This document shows positions 6,902 to 14,326 of a stretch of DNA of 17,658 nt, in pieces. Origin of the DNA: an uncultured Eubacteriales bacterium (GTDB lineage: Bacteria > Bacillota > Clostridia > Peptostreptococcales > Anaerovoracaceae). The DNA lies in contig CADCOV010000210.1 of NCBI GenBank assembly GCA_902803185.1, forward strand, positions 1 through 17,658, in the 5' to 3' direction. A program made the position numbers and the translations under genes. The first letter of the stretch is position 1. Each line of letters starts with the position of its first letter. Under the pieces are notes generated by a model, which was given only the letters and a program-made list of their open reading frames with translations, searched no databases and was not told the DNA's origin.

Positions 6902-8338
6902 ATGACAGAGATCGAAAAATACGTGGACGCCATCGCCGCCGGGAACCGGGATACGGACTTCATCGTGATCATCGATACCGAGGGCATCGTGCGCTACTAC
7001 GAGAACTACAGCTACGTGCGGGGCCAGTTCACCGATGAGACGGCGGTGGGAAGGCCGCTTCTTGACCTGTATCCGTCCCTGACGAAGGAGACCAGCACCA
7101 TGTGGAAGGCCCTGCGGGGCGAGGCCACGGTGGAGATGTTTACGGAGCAGATCAATTACGACGACAAGCGGATCTTCATCCTGGAGAGCAACTATCCGAT
7201 CGTCCTGGAGGGCAGGATCATCGGCTCCGTCAGCCTTGGGAAATACATGGGCGAGGCGGTGGCCGGCCATCCCCACGAGGAGCATAGGGAGGACCGTCTG
7301 GTCCGGGTGGAGGAGATCTTCGGCGAGAGCGCTGCCATGCTGAAGCTCCGGGAGCAGATCCGGCTGGTGAGCCAGGTGAAGTCCCCGGTCCTGATCTACG
7401 GCGAGACGGGCACCGGCAAGGAGCTGGCCGCCCAGGCCATCCACACGGCGTCGGGCGGGGACAGGACCATGTTCTTCCCGCAGAACTGCGCCGCCATCCC
7501 GTCGAACCTGCTGGAGAGCATCTTCTTCGGCACGGTCAAGGGCGCCTATACCGGCGCGGTGGACCACCAGGGCCTCTTCGAGGCCGCGGCGGGGGGCACG
7601 GTCTTCCTGGACGAGGTGAACTCCATGGACTACGACCTGCAGTCCAAGCTGCTCCGGGCCATCGAGGACAAATCGATCCGCCGGATCGGCTCCAACGAGA
7701 ACATCCCGCTGGACATCCGCCTGATCTCGGCGATGAACAAAGACCCCCAGCAGTGCATGGAGGAGGGGAGCCTGCGATCTGACCTCTTCTACCGCCTCAG
7801 CACGGTGCAGATCACGGTGCCGCCGCTCCGGGAGCGGAAGGCGGACATCTCCACCCTCTGTTCCCTGTTCCTGCAGGAGCTCAGCGCGGAGAACGGCCGG
7901 CCGGTGAAGCGGGTCTCGCCGGAGGTGCTGCGCTGCTTCTACAACTACGCCTGGCCGGGCAACGTGAGGGAGCTCCGCAACGTGGTGGAGAGCGCCTTCA
8001 TCTTCTCGGCGGGGAACGAGATCACGGTGAACGACATCCCGGACCAGATCCGGACCTCCAGCTCGGAGCCGGCGAACGTCAGGATCCTGGACAACGTGAT
8101 CCTGCTGACGAGGGAGGACGCGTCGGACGCGCCGGCGACCGCCGCCGCCCAGCACCAGGAGGGCAAACCGGGCAGCCGCCGGAAGAGCCTGACCGAAGCG
8201 GTGGCCGATTTCGAGCGGAACTACATCCAGCGGGAAATGGCCCGCTGCCGCACCTACGCGGAGCTGGCGGAACACCTGGGGATCTCCCCGCAGGCGCTGA
8301 ACTACAAGATGAAGAAATACGGTATCCGAAAGGCGTGA
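6902..8338 (+). CDS. Sigma-54-dependent transcriptional activator (PAS / AAA+ / Fis HTH)
   Basis: 478 residues, a bacterial enhancer-binding protein. An N-terminal PAS-like sensor domain (about 10-110, with VIIDTEGIVRYYE and GSVSLGKY) is followed by the AAA+ domain: Walker A GETGTGKE at 167-174, the sigma-54-contacting loop GAYTGA at 214-219 (usual GAFTGA), Walker B GGTVFLDE ending at 238, and WPGNVREL starting at 351. A variable linker leads to a Fis-type helix-turn-helix (about 440-478, YAELAEHLGISPQALNYKM). There is no response-regulator receiver domain, so the input is probably a small ligand or redox signal sensed by PAS. The ATG has GGAGAGGG upstream. The target is unknown: I find no convincing -24/-12 promoter in the window. 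It ends a dnaE-pfkA transcript, an odd place for a specialised activator, and is followed directly by the repeat cluster at 8363-8493. Confidence 0.93.
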   Translation: MTEIEKYVDAIAAGNRDTDFIVIIDTEGIVRYYENYSYVRGQFTDETAVGRPLLDLYPSLTKETSTMWKALRGEATVEMFTEQINYDDKRIFILESNYPIVLEGRIIGSVSLGKYMGEAVAGHPHEEHREDRLVRVEEIFGESAAMLKLREQIRLVSQVKSPVLIYGETGTGKELAAQAIHTASGGDRTMFFPQNCAAIPSNLLESIFFGTVKGAYTGAVDHQGLFEAAAGGTVFLDEVNSMDYDLQSKLLRAIEDKSIRRIGSNENIPLDIRLISAMNKDPQQCMEEGSLRSDLFYRLSTVQITVPPLRERKADISTLCSLFLQELSAENGRPVKRVSPEVLRCFYNYAWPGNVRELRNVVESAFIFSAGNEITVNDIPDQIRTSSSEPANVRILDNVILLTREDASDAPATAAAQHQEGKPGSRRKSLTEAVADFERNYIQREMARCRTYAELAEHLGISPQALNYKMKKYGIRKA

Positions 8339-8362
8339 GTCATCGTGGCGGCAGGTTTCTGC

Positions 8363-8493
8363 TATGCGCCATATCTGATGCATAGAGCGGCTTAATGCGT
8401 CAGATATGAGATACATTAAGCATCAGATCTGATGCTTAATGTGGATCGGATCTGGCGCATAAGTCCACCTGATGCATCATATCTGCAGCATAA
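8363..8493. repeat. Nested inverted-repeat cluster, six copies of a CATATCTGATGCAT-like motif
   Basis: An AT-rich stretch between convergent genes. Motif copies: 8370-8383 (CATATCTGATGCAT, plus), 8395-8408 (minus, 13 of 14 identical), 8415-8427 (minus), 8428-8440 (plus), 8448-8460 (GGATCTGGCGCAT, plus) and 8478-8492 (CATATCTGCAGCATA, plus). The first two form a 14-bp stem with an 11-base loop. The third and fourth form a perfect 30-bp palindrome (8413-8442; half-site TCTGATGCTTAATGT). Outer arms TATGCGCCA (8363-8371) and TGGCGCATA (8453-8461) pair perfectly and enclose both, so the single strand could fold as a three-way junction. No ORF is evident. It may be a BIME-like palindromic element, a protein-binding array, or part of an untranslated RNA ending at the terminator just downstream. 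Confidence 0.85.
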
Positions 8494-8495
8494 GA

Positions 8496-8534
8496 AAAAG
8501 GTCCCCGGGCGGGTCGAAAGCCCGGGGACCTTTT
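8496..8534. terminator. Bidirectional intrinsic terminator between the activator and the M18 peptidase
   Basis: GGTCCCCGGGC (8500-8510) pairs with GCCCGGGGACC (8520-8530) around a 9-base loop. AAAA precedes and TTTT follows, so either strand gives a GC-rich hairpin with a U-tract. It serves both convergent transcription units. Confidence 0.92.
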
Positions 8535-8557
8535 GTGTCGTTCCGCTTTGTGAGAGG

Positions 8558-9979
8558 CTACATCTCCATGTCCTTCATGAAGACCTTGTAGCACTTGTAG
8601 GCCTCGTAGATGTCCGCTTTGCTGGCCACCTCCCAAGGGCTGTGCATGCAGAGGACCGCGACGCCGCTGTCGATGACGTTCATCCCGTAGTTGGCCAGGA
8701 TGTAGGCGATGGTGCCGCCGCCGCCCTCGTCGACCTTGCCCAGCTCGGCGGTCTGGAAGCCCACATTGCCGTCGTCCATGATCCGGCGCAGCTTGCCGAC
8801 GTACTCGGCGTTGGCGTCGTTGGAGCCGCTCTTGCCCCGGGCGCCGGTGAACTTGTTGAAGCAGATGCCTCTGCCCAGGTAGGCCGCGTTCTTGGTCTCG
8901 AAGGCGCTGGCGTAGGTCGGATCGAAGCCCGCGCTGACGTCGGAGGAGAGGACGCAGGAGTTCCTGAGGGCTCTGCGCAGGGCCAGGTCGCCGGTCTCGC
9001 CGGTCAGGGCCATGATCTCCGCCATGCGGTCCTCGAAGAACCGGGATTCCATGCCGGTGGCGCCGACGGAGCCGATCTCTTCCTTGTCGGTGAGCAGGCA
9101 CAGGGCGGTGCGCTTCGGGGTCTCGGCGTCCAGGATGGCTCTGAGGCTGGTGTAGGCGCAGACTCTGTCGTCGTGGCCGTAGCCCAGGATCATGCTGCGG
9201 TCAAAGCCCAGGTCTCTGGCCTTGCCGGCCGGCACGACCTCCAGCTCGGCGGAGAGGAAATCCTCCTCCTCGATGTCGTACTTTTCCTTCAGGATGTTGA
9301 GGATGTTCGCCTTGACGGTCTCCTTGACCTTCTCCGGATCCTCCTGGCCCTCGCCCTGGTCGTAGGCCGGCTTGGCCGGCTCGGAGCCGATTAGGATGTC
9401 CAGGGCCTCGCCCTCGATGACGACGGCAGCTTCCTTCTTCATCTGGGCCGCGGAGAGGTGGATCAAAAGGTCGGTCACGGTGAAGACCGGATCCTCGTCG
9501 CAGTCGCCGATGGCAATGTCAACCACGGTTCCATCCTTCTTTACAACAACGCCGTAAATGGCTAAAGGAATGGTGACCCACTGATATTTCTTGACGCCGC
9601 CGTAGTAGTGGGTGTCAAGGTAGGCGAAATCCGTATTCTCGTAAAGAGGGTTCTGCTTGATGTCCATTCTCGGGGAGTCGATGTGGGCGCCCAGGATGTT
9701 GGTGCCGCAGGACAGCGGCTGCTCGCCGATGATGCCCAGCAGCATGATCTTGCCCATGTGCTGGCAGTAGAAGCGGTCGCCGGTCTTGAGGGTGCGGCCC
9801 TCCGCGATGGCGTCCTCCAGGTTGAAGAAGCCCTTCTCCTCCGCGAGAACGATGGCGTTCTTCACGCAGAGGCGCTCGGTCTTGCCGGCGCTCAGGAAGG
9901 CCTTGTAGTCTTCCGCGATGGCCTGGAGCTCAGCGCGCTCCGCCTCGGTGTATGTCTTCCAAAGATTTTTTCTTTCCAT
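8558..9979 (-). CDS. M18-family zinc aminopeptidase
   Basis: 473 residues. The reading frame stays open far upstream, but the ATG at 9979 (MERKNLWKTYTEAE) is chosen because GGAGG lies 8 bases before it and a promoter lies just beyond. Expected metal and catalytic motifs of the M18 (aspartyl aminopeptidase-like) family are in order: GAHIDSPRMD at 97-106 (ligand H99), GYGHDDR (bridging Asp), TDKEEIGSVGATG (Glu pair), SSDVSAGFDP (Asp) and CMHSPWE (final His). Members are cytosolic, form dodecameric tetrahedral shells and trim acidic or neutral N-terminal residues from peptides. Exact substrate preference cannot be read. It stands alone, with its own promoter and the bidirectional terminator at 8496-8534. 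Confidence 0.94.
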   Translation of the reverse strand: MERKNLWKTYTEAERAELQAIAEDYKAFLSAGKTERLCVKNAIVLAEEKGFFNLEDAIAEGRTLKTGDRFYCQHMGKIMLLGIIGEQPLSCGTNILGAHIDSPRMDIKQNPLYENTDFAYLDTHYYGGVKKYQWVTIPLAIYGVVVKKDGTVVDIAIGDCDEDPVFTVTDLLIHLSAAQMKKEAAVVIEGEALDILIGSEPAKPAYDQGEGQEDPEKVKETVKANILNILKEKYDIEEEDFLSAELEVVPAGKARDLGFDRSMILGYGHDDRVCAYTSLRAILDAETPKRTALCLLTDKEEIGSVGATGMESRFFEDRMAEIMALTGETGDLALRRALRNSCVLSSDVSAGFDPTYASAFETKNAAYLGRGICFNKFTGARGKSGSNDANAEYVGKLRRIMDDGNVGFQTAELGKVDEGGGGTIAYILANYGMNVIDSGVAVLCMHSPWEVASKADIYEAYKCYKVFMKDMEM

Positions 9980-10000
9980 GATTAGTACCTCCGGATTCCT

Positions 10001-10029
10001 ATTATATGTAAAAGACCGGCCCATTGCAA
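10001..10029 (-). promoter_or_regulatory. Sigma-A promoter of the M18 peptidase
   Basis: Minus-strand TTGCAA (10029-10024), a 17-bp spacer and a perfect TATAAT (10006-10001), 22 bases before the start codon. The -35 matches 4 of 6. Confidence 0.75.
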
Positions 10030-10036
10030 TGGAGGG

Positions 10037-10065
10037 TTCAAAATTATGGGCATCTGCGGTATAAT
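10037..10065 (+). promoter_or_regulatory. Sigma-A promoter of the phosphorylase / RACo-like pair
   Basis: TTCAAA (10037-10042), a 17-bp spacer and TATAAT (10060-10065). The expected start near 10072 falls after the upstream in-frame ATG at 10046, which supports the downstream start at 10115. The promoter diverges from the peptidase promoter. Confidence 0.78.
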
Positions 10066-10080
10066 AATTGTGTATGCTTT

Positions 10081-10098
10081 GCAATCGAAGCAATCGAA
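10081..10098 (+). repeat. Two tandem copies of GCAATCGAA in the phosphorylase leader
   Basis: A 9-bp unit occurs twice back to back, just after the predicted transcription start and just before the Shine-Dalgarno sequence. It could be an operator half-site pair or simply replication slippage. Confidence 0.6.
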
Positions 10099-10114
10099 GC
10101 GGGGAGGTTTGAGG

Positions 10115-10948
10115 ATGAACGCGATCTACGAAAAGCTGATGAACTGCCTGGCGCAGGTGAGGAAAAAGACGGACTTCGTGCCGGAGGTGGCCCTGGTCCT
10201 GGGCTCCGGCCTCGGCGGCTACGCCCGCAACATGGAGGTGGCCTGCGAGATCCCTTACAGCGAGATCGAGGGCTTCCCGGTCTCCACCGTGCCGGGACAC
10301 GACGGCAGATATATCTTCGGCTTCGTCGGCGGCGTGCCGATGGTGGCCATGAAGGGCAGGGTCCACTATTACGAGGGCTATCCGATCAGCGACGTGGTGC
10401 TGCCGGTGAGGCTCATGGGCCTCCTGGGGGCGAAGAAGCTGATCCTGACCAACGCGGCGGGAGGCATCGACCTGAGCTTCGAGCCGGGGGACCTGATGGC
10501 GATCCGGGATCACATCGTCAGCTTCGTGCCGAGCCCGCTGGTGGGCCCGAACATCGAGGAGCTGGGGACCCGCTTCCCGGACATGAGCCGGGTCTACGAT
10601 CCGGCGCTGGCCGCTTTGATCGAAGAGGCGGCGGCAGAGGAGGGCATCCCGCTCAAGGAGGGCGTGTACCTGCAGACCACCGGGCCGCAGTTCGAGACCC
10701 CGGCGGAGATCAAAGCCTTCCGGCGCCTGGGCGCGAACGCCGTGGGCATGAGCACCGCGGTGGAAGCGGTGGCGGCCCGGCACATGGGCCTTCGGGTCTG
10801 CGGCATCAGCTGCATCAGCAACATGGCGGCGGGCATCCTGGACCAGCCGCTGACCCATGCGGAGGTGCAGGAGACGGCGGACAGGGTGGCGGACCGCTTC
10901 GAGCGGCTGGTGAGCGCCCTGATCGTCAAACTGGGAAATATGGACTGA
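10115..10948 (+). CDS. Purine nucleoside phosphorylase (trimeric PNP/MTAP family)
   Basis: 277 residues. Splits purine (deoxy)nucleosides with phosphate into base and (deoxy)ribose 1-phosphate in nucleoside salvage. Motifs: phosphate loop GSGLGG at 30-35, TVPGHDGR near 58-65, GRVHYYEGY with H84, TNAAGG at 112-117, FETPAE at 193-198 (Glu contacting the base), VGMSTA at 210-215 (ribose-contacting Met) and SCISNMAAG with N236. An Asn at this last position fits 6-oxopurine (inosine/guanosine) specificity; MTA phosphorylases have Asp. The ATG at 10115 has GGAGG 7 bases upstream; the earlier ATG at 10046 overlaps the -10 box. The stop codon is one base from the next gene's ATG, suggesting translational coupling. 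Confidence 0.94.
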   Translation: MNAIYEKLMNCLAQVRKKTDFVPEVALVLGSGLGGYARNMEVACEIPYSEIEGFPVSTVPGHDGRYIFGFVGGVPMVAMKGRVHYYEGYPISDVVLPVRLMGLLGAKKLILTNAAGGIDLSFEPGDLMAIRDHIVSFVPSPLVGPNIEELGTRFPDMSRVYDPALAALIEEAAAEEGIPLKEGVYLQTTGPQFETPAEIKAFRRLGANAVGMSTAVEAVAARHMGLRVCGISCISNMAAGILDQPLTHAEVQETADRVADRFERLVSALIVKLGNMD

Positions 10949-10949
10949 G

Positions 10950-12350
10950 ATGAAACGATACGAGATCCGCGGACAGGAGAATAGGGACAAGACCCTGCTG
11001 GACCTTCTCAGGGAGGCGGGGGCTTCCCTGCGGGCGGACTGCGGCGGCAGGGGGACCTGCGGGAAGTGCCGGGTGCTGGCGGAGGGGGAGGAGATCCTCG
11101 CCTGCCGGTGCGTGCCGGAGCGGGACATGACCGTCCTGGTCCCGGAGGAGGACCCTCTCGCCGTGGAGCTCGGCGGCGCGCCGGAGGGCGCAGGCGCCGG
11201 GAGCGGCCCTTACGCCTTCTGCGTGGACCTGGGCACCACCACCGTCGCTGCGTCCCTTCTGGACGGAAGCGGAAGGCGGATCGCCCGGGCGGGCTGCGGC
11301 AGCGGCCAGCGAGTCTACGGCGCGGACGTGGTCTCCCGGATCGAGGCGGCCCTCGCCGGACGGGCGGAGGAGCTCCGGGAGCTGGCGCGGGCGGACGTCG
11401 CCCGGCTCAGGGCGCAGTGCCTCGGGACGGCAGGCCTGGCGGAGGACACGGCACTTTCGACGTATCTCTGCGGCAACACGGCCATGCTCGCCCTCTACGC
11501 GGGGCGGGAGACCGCGGGACTGGCCCGGGCACCCTACCGGGCGGACACCGGGATCCTGCGGACGGCGGAGGGGGAGACCCTGCTCCCGGGGATCGGCCCC
11601 TTCACCGGGGCGGACCTGCTGGGCGGGATCGCCGTGCTGGGACTGGACCGGACAGAGCATCCGGTGCTCTTCCTCGACTGCGGCACCAACAGCGAGATCG
11701 CGCTCTGCACGCCGGAGGCAATCTATGTCACCTCGGCGGCGGCGGGCCCGGCCCTGGAGGGCGCAGGCATCCGCTGCGGCATGGCGGCGGCGGAAGGCGC
11801 GGTGACCGGGGTCCAGATCGCGGGCATGCACGCGGCCTGCCGGACCATCGGCGGCGGAGAGGCGAAGGGCCTCTGCGGCAGCGGCGTCGTCTCCGCGGTG
11901 AGCGAGCTCCTGAGGAACGGCCTCGTGGCCAAAAATGGCCTTCTCGCGGAGGAATTCTTCGAGGAGGGGTATCCGCTGGCACCGGGGATCTTCTTCACCC
12001 AGGAGGACGTTCGGAGCGTGCAGACCGCCAAGGCGGCGGTCCGGGCGGGGGCGGAGCTCCTGCTTCATAAGAGCGGCATCCCTGCGGAGGCGGTGGAGAC
12101 CGTCTATCTGGCCGGCGGGTTCGGGGCACACCTGGATCCGGCGGAGGTCACGGGGATCGGCCTCGTGGACCCGCTGTACGGGGACAGGATCCTGCAGCCG
12201 GGGAACACCTCCCTTGCGGCGGCGGAGGCCTTCGCAAGGGGAGAGCTGACGGAGGAGCGGCTCGCCGGGATCCGGCAGAAGGCCACAGAGGTGACCGCGG
12301 CGGAGGAACCCTTCTTCGCGGAAGCCTTCATCCGAAGGATGGATTTTTAA
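10950..12350 (+). CDS. RACo-like protein: N-terminal [2Fe-2S] ferredoxin plus ASKHA (DUF4445) domain
   Basis: 466 residues. The ferredoxin part (about 1-70) has CGGRGTCGKC with C31, C37 and C40, and a fourth Cys at C52 or C54. The rest is an ASKHA-type ATPase fold: phosphate-1 loop VDLGTTTVA at 92-100, phosphate-2 loop LDCGTNSE at 242-249, and the adenosine loop VYLAGGFGAH at 385-394. The family includes RACo and RamA, which use ATP to drive reductive reactivation of Co(II) corrinoid methyltransferase proteins in anaerobes. This copy is short (RACo proteins are commonly above 600 residues), as the ferredoxin runs almost directly into the ATPase. No corrinoid protein or methyltransferase is in the window, so the partner is unknown. 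The ATG follows the phosphorylase stop by one base with only a weak ribosome binding site. Confidence 0.85.
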   Translation: MKRYEIRGQENRDKTLLDLLREAGASLRADCGGRGTCGKCRVLAEGEEILACRCVPERDMTVLVPEEDPLAVELGGAPEGAGAGSGPYAFCVDLGTTTVAASLLDGSGRRIARAGCGSGQRVYGADVVSRIEAALAGRAEELRELARADVARLRAQCLGTAGLAEDTALSTYLCGNTAMLALYAGRETAGLARAPYRADTGILRTAEGETLLPGIGPFTGADLLGGIAVLGLDRTEHPVLFLDCGTNSEIALCTPEAIYVTSAAAGPALEGAGIRCGMAAAEGAVTGVQIAGMHAACRTIGGGEAKGLCGSGVVSAVSELLRNGLVAKNGLLAEEFFEEGYPLAPGIFFTQEDVRSVQTAKAAVRAGAELLLHKSGIPAEAVETVYLAGGFGAHLDPAEVTGIGLVDPLYGDRILQPGNTSLAAAEAFARGELTEERLAGIRQKATEVTAAEEPFFAEAFIRRMDF

Positions 12351-12427
12351 GAGATACTTTTGGGCCGGGGCGGGGACGCGGACGGTCCGGCACATAGATC
12401 ATAAGCATTGGAGAAAGAGGAGCTTAA

Positions 12428-14326
12428 GTGGAGAACGTGATCTCTGCAATCAAAGCGTTTTTCAGCTCGATCCCGGAGTGGATCACGGAGCTGGCGAACC
12501 TCCCGGCGGGGAGCGGCCTGGCCTACACGGCCGTCGTGCGCTGGGTGTTCATTTTGCTCGCCCTTTTTATCCTCATCAAGACGATCGCTTCACTGCTGGG
12601 GAGCAGCAGTCCGTCGGAGGTCTGGGCGTATTTCAACGTGAACGACAAGATCAACTACCCGATCACCCACTGGGAGAATTCCATCGGCCGCTCCAGGAGC
12701 AGCGACCTGGTGGTCAAGGACCCGGCGGTCTCCCGCAGCCACGGCACCCTGAGCCGGGACGACAAGGGCCGCTGGCGCTACATGGACCTGGCGTCCAGCA
12801 ACGGCAGCGCGGTGAACGGGGAGATCGTCCCGAGCGGCACCAGCGTCCTGATCGAGCCGGGGGACACCATCGAGGTGGGCAGCAGCGTCTGCACCCTGTT
12901 CCCGATCAGCCTGGAGGAGCGCCGGAACAACAAAACCATGCGGGAGCAGGAGACCTTCCTGAAGTCCCCGTGGAGCACCCTGGCGGCGCTGACCCTGTTC
13001 CAGGTCCTGACCATGGTGCAGCTGCGCATCTCCCTGGGGGAGGATTACGTGACCGGCGTCACCATCTCCTTCCTGGGGATCATCCTTTTGATGTGGGCCT
13101 ACGTCCTGACCCTGCGGGCCATGAAGCGCAGGGGCTTCGAGATGGAGATCATCGCCTTCTTCCTGGCGACCCTGAGCCTGGCGGTGACTTCGAGCAAGTT
13201 CCCGTGGAGCACCCTGAAGCAGTTCATCGCCGTCGTGATGGGCGTGCTGCTCTTCGTCACGATGTGCGCGGTCTTGAGGAACCTGAAACGCACCAAAGCC
13301 CTGCGGATCTTCATGTACGCCGCGTCGGCAGCCCTTTTGATCTTCAACCTGGTGGCGGGCACCGTGCAGTACGGCGCCGCCAACTGGATCCAGATCGGTG
13401 GCATCACCTTCCAGCCGTCGGAGATCGTCAAGCTGGCCTACATCTGGGTGGGCGCCGCCTCCCTGGACGAGCTGATGGAGAAGCGGAGCACTTTGATCTT
13501 CATGATCTTCTCCGGCTTCTGCTTCGTCTGCCTGGCCCTGATGGGGGACTTCGGCACGGCGATGATCTTCTTCGTCTCCTTCCTGGTGATCTCCTTCCTG
13601 CGGAACGGGGACTTCACCAAGCTGATCCTGGTGGTGGGTGTCGCCTTCATCGGCGGTCTCATGGTCCTCCGCTTCAAATCCTACATCGCCGCCCGGTTCG
13701 ACGCCTGGGGCGACGTGTGGAGCTACGCGGACGGCCTGGGCTATCAGCAGACCCGGACCATGTCCGCGGCGGCCAGCGGCGGCCTCGTCGGCGTGGGGGC
13801 CGGCGGCGGCTGGCTGAAGAACATCGCCGCCTCTGAGACGGACCTGGTCTTCGGCTTCGTCGCCGAAGAGTGGGGCCTCATCATCGCGGTCCTCGCGGTG
13901 CTGTGCATCATCACGCTGTCCATCTTCGCGGTGCGGTCCATCTGGGCCGGCCGCTCGACCTACTACACCATCGCGGCCTGCTCCGCCATGTCGCTGTTCC
14001 TGTTCCAGACCATGCTGAACGTCTTCGGCTCCGTCGACCTGTTCCCGCTGACCGGCGTGACCTTCCCGTTCCTGTCCAGCGGCGGAACCAGCATGGTGTC
14101 CTCCTGGGGCATGCTGGCCTTCCTGAAGGCCGCGGACACCAGGCTGAACGCCAGCATCGCGGTGGCGAGCAAAGACAAGGATCTCGCCGATCTTCCGCCG
14201 GAGGACGGCGGGGAGGAGGACGAGGAGGAGCTCCGGAAGCTGACCGAGTCCGAGCAGGAACCGGATCAGGAGATCAGGAGCTTCGAGGATCTGGAACTCA
14301 TCGGAAGGGAGGTGCCTCATGCGTAG
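12428..14326 (+). CDS. FHA-domain / SEDS (FtsW-RodA-SpoVE) fusion, peptidoglycan glycosyltransferase
   Basis: 632 residues from a GTG start with GAGGAG about 6 bases upstream. An N-terminal transmembrane helix (about 33-57) is followed by an FHA domain (about 65-160) with the family's key residues: GRS at 87-89, SRSH at 102-105 and SSNG at 123-126. FHA domains bind phosphothreonine. The rest is a polytopic SEDS domain: NWIQIGGITFQPSEIVKL, then FDAWGD at 424-429 in the place of FtsW's PWEDP (D429 fits the catalytic Asp), GYQQTRTMSAAASGG, ETDLVFGFVAEEWG and TFPFLSSGGTS. SEDS proteins polymerise lipid II. An acidic cytosolic tail of about 60 residues ends the protein. It overlaps the PBP gene by 8 bases. 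It lies 77 bases after the RACo-like gene, with no clear promoter of its own. Confidence 0.95.
   Translation: MENVISAIKAFFSSIPEWITELANLPAGSGLAYTAVVRWVFILLALFILIKTIASLLGSSSPSEVWAYFNVNDKINYPITHWENSIGRSRSSDLVVKDPAVSRSHGTLSRDDKGRWRYMDLASSNGSAVNGEIVPSGTSVLIEPGDTIEVGSSVCTLFPISLEERRNNKTMREQETFLKSPWSTLAALTLFQVLTMVQLRISLGEDYVTGVTISFLGIILLMWAYVLTLRAMKRRGFEMEIIAFFLATLSLAVTSSKFPWSTLKQFIAVVMGVLLFVTMCAVLRNLKRTKALRIFMYAASAALLIFNLVAGTVQYGAANWIQIGGITFQPSEIVKLAYIWVGAASLDELMEKRSTLIFMIFSGFCFVCLALMGDFGTAMIFFVSFLVISFLRNGDFTKLILVVGVAFIGGLMVLRFKSYIAARFDAWGDVWSYADGLGYQQTRTMSAAASGGLVGVGAGGGWLKNIAASETDLVFGFVAEEWGLIIAVLAVLCIITLSIFAVRSIWAGRSTYYTIAACSAMSLFLFQTMLNVFGSVDLFPLTGVTFPFLSSGGTSMVSSWGMLAFLKAADTRLNASIAVASKDKDLADLPPEDGGEEDEEELRKLTESEQEPDQEIRSFEDLELIGREVPHA

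Noticed and set aside
2089..6987. A 1632-codon open frame on the minus strand, antisense to dnaE and pfkA
   Set aside because: Remarkable in length but explained by the GC-rich third positions of the sense genes, which suppress TTA, CTA and TCA. Its product is a D/H/R/V/L-rich composition with no domain, and both sense genes are unmistakable.
8345..8362. Possible -24/-12 sigma-54 promoter (TGGCGG...CTGC) ahead of the repeat cluster
   Set aside because: The GG-to-GC spacing is two bases too long, and no gene lies downstream on that strand.
6608..8416. A 602-codon open frame antisense to the sigma-54 activator
   Set aside because: Same codon-bias shadow. The sense product has intact AAA+ and HTH motifs.
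10046..10114. Earlier ATG for the purine nucleoside phosphorylase
   Set aside because: The -10 box lies inside this stretch, so it is not in the transcript. The start at 10115 has a good ribosome binding site.
9980..11128. Upstream extension of the M18 peptidase frame
   Set aside because: It runs antisense through the phosphorylase gene and across both divergent promoters. The ATG at 9979 has a clear ribosome binding site.
12351..12427. Terminator or promoter between the RACo-like gene and the SEDS gene
   Set aside because: The short GC inverted repeat (GCCGG...CCGGC) has no U-tract and no convincing -35/-10 pair is present. Read-through from the upstream genes remains possible.
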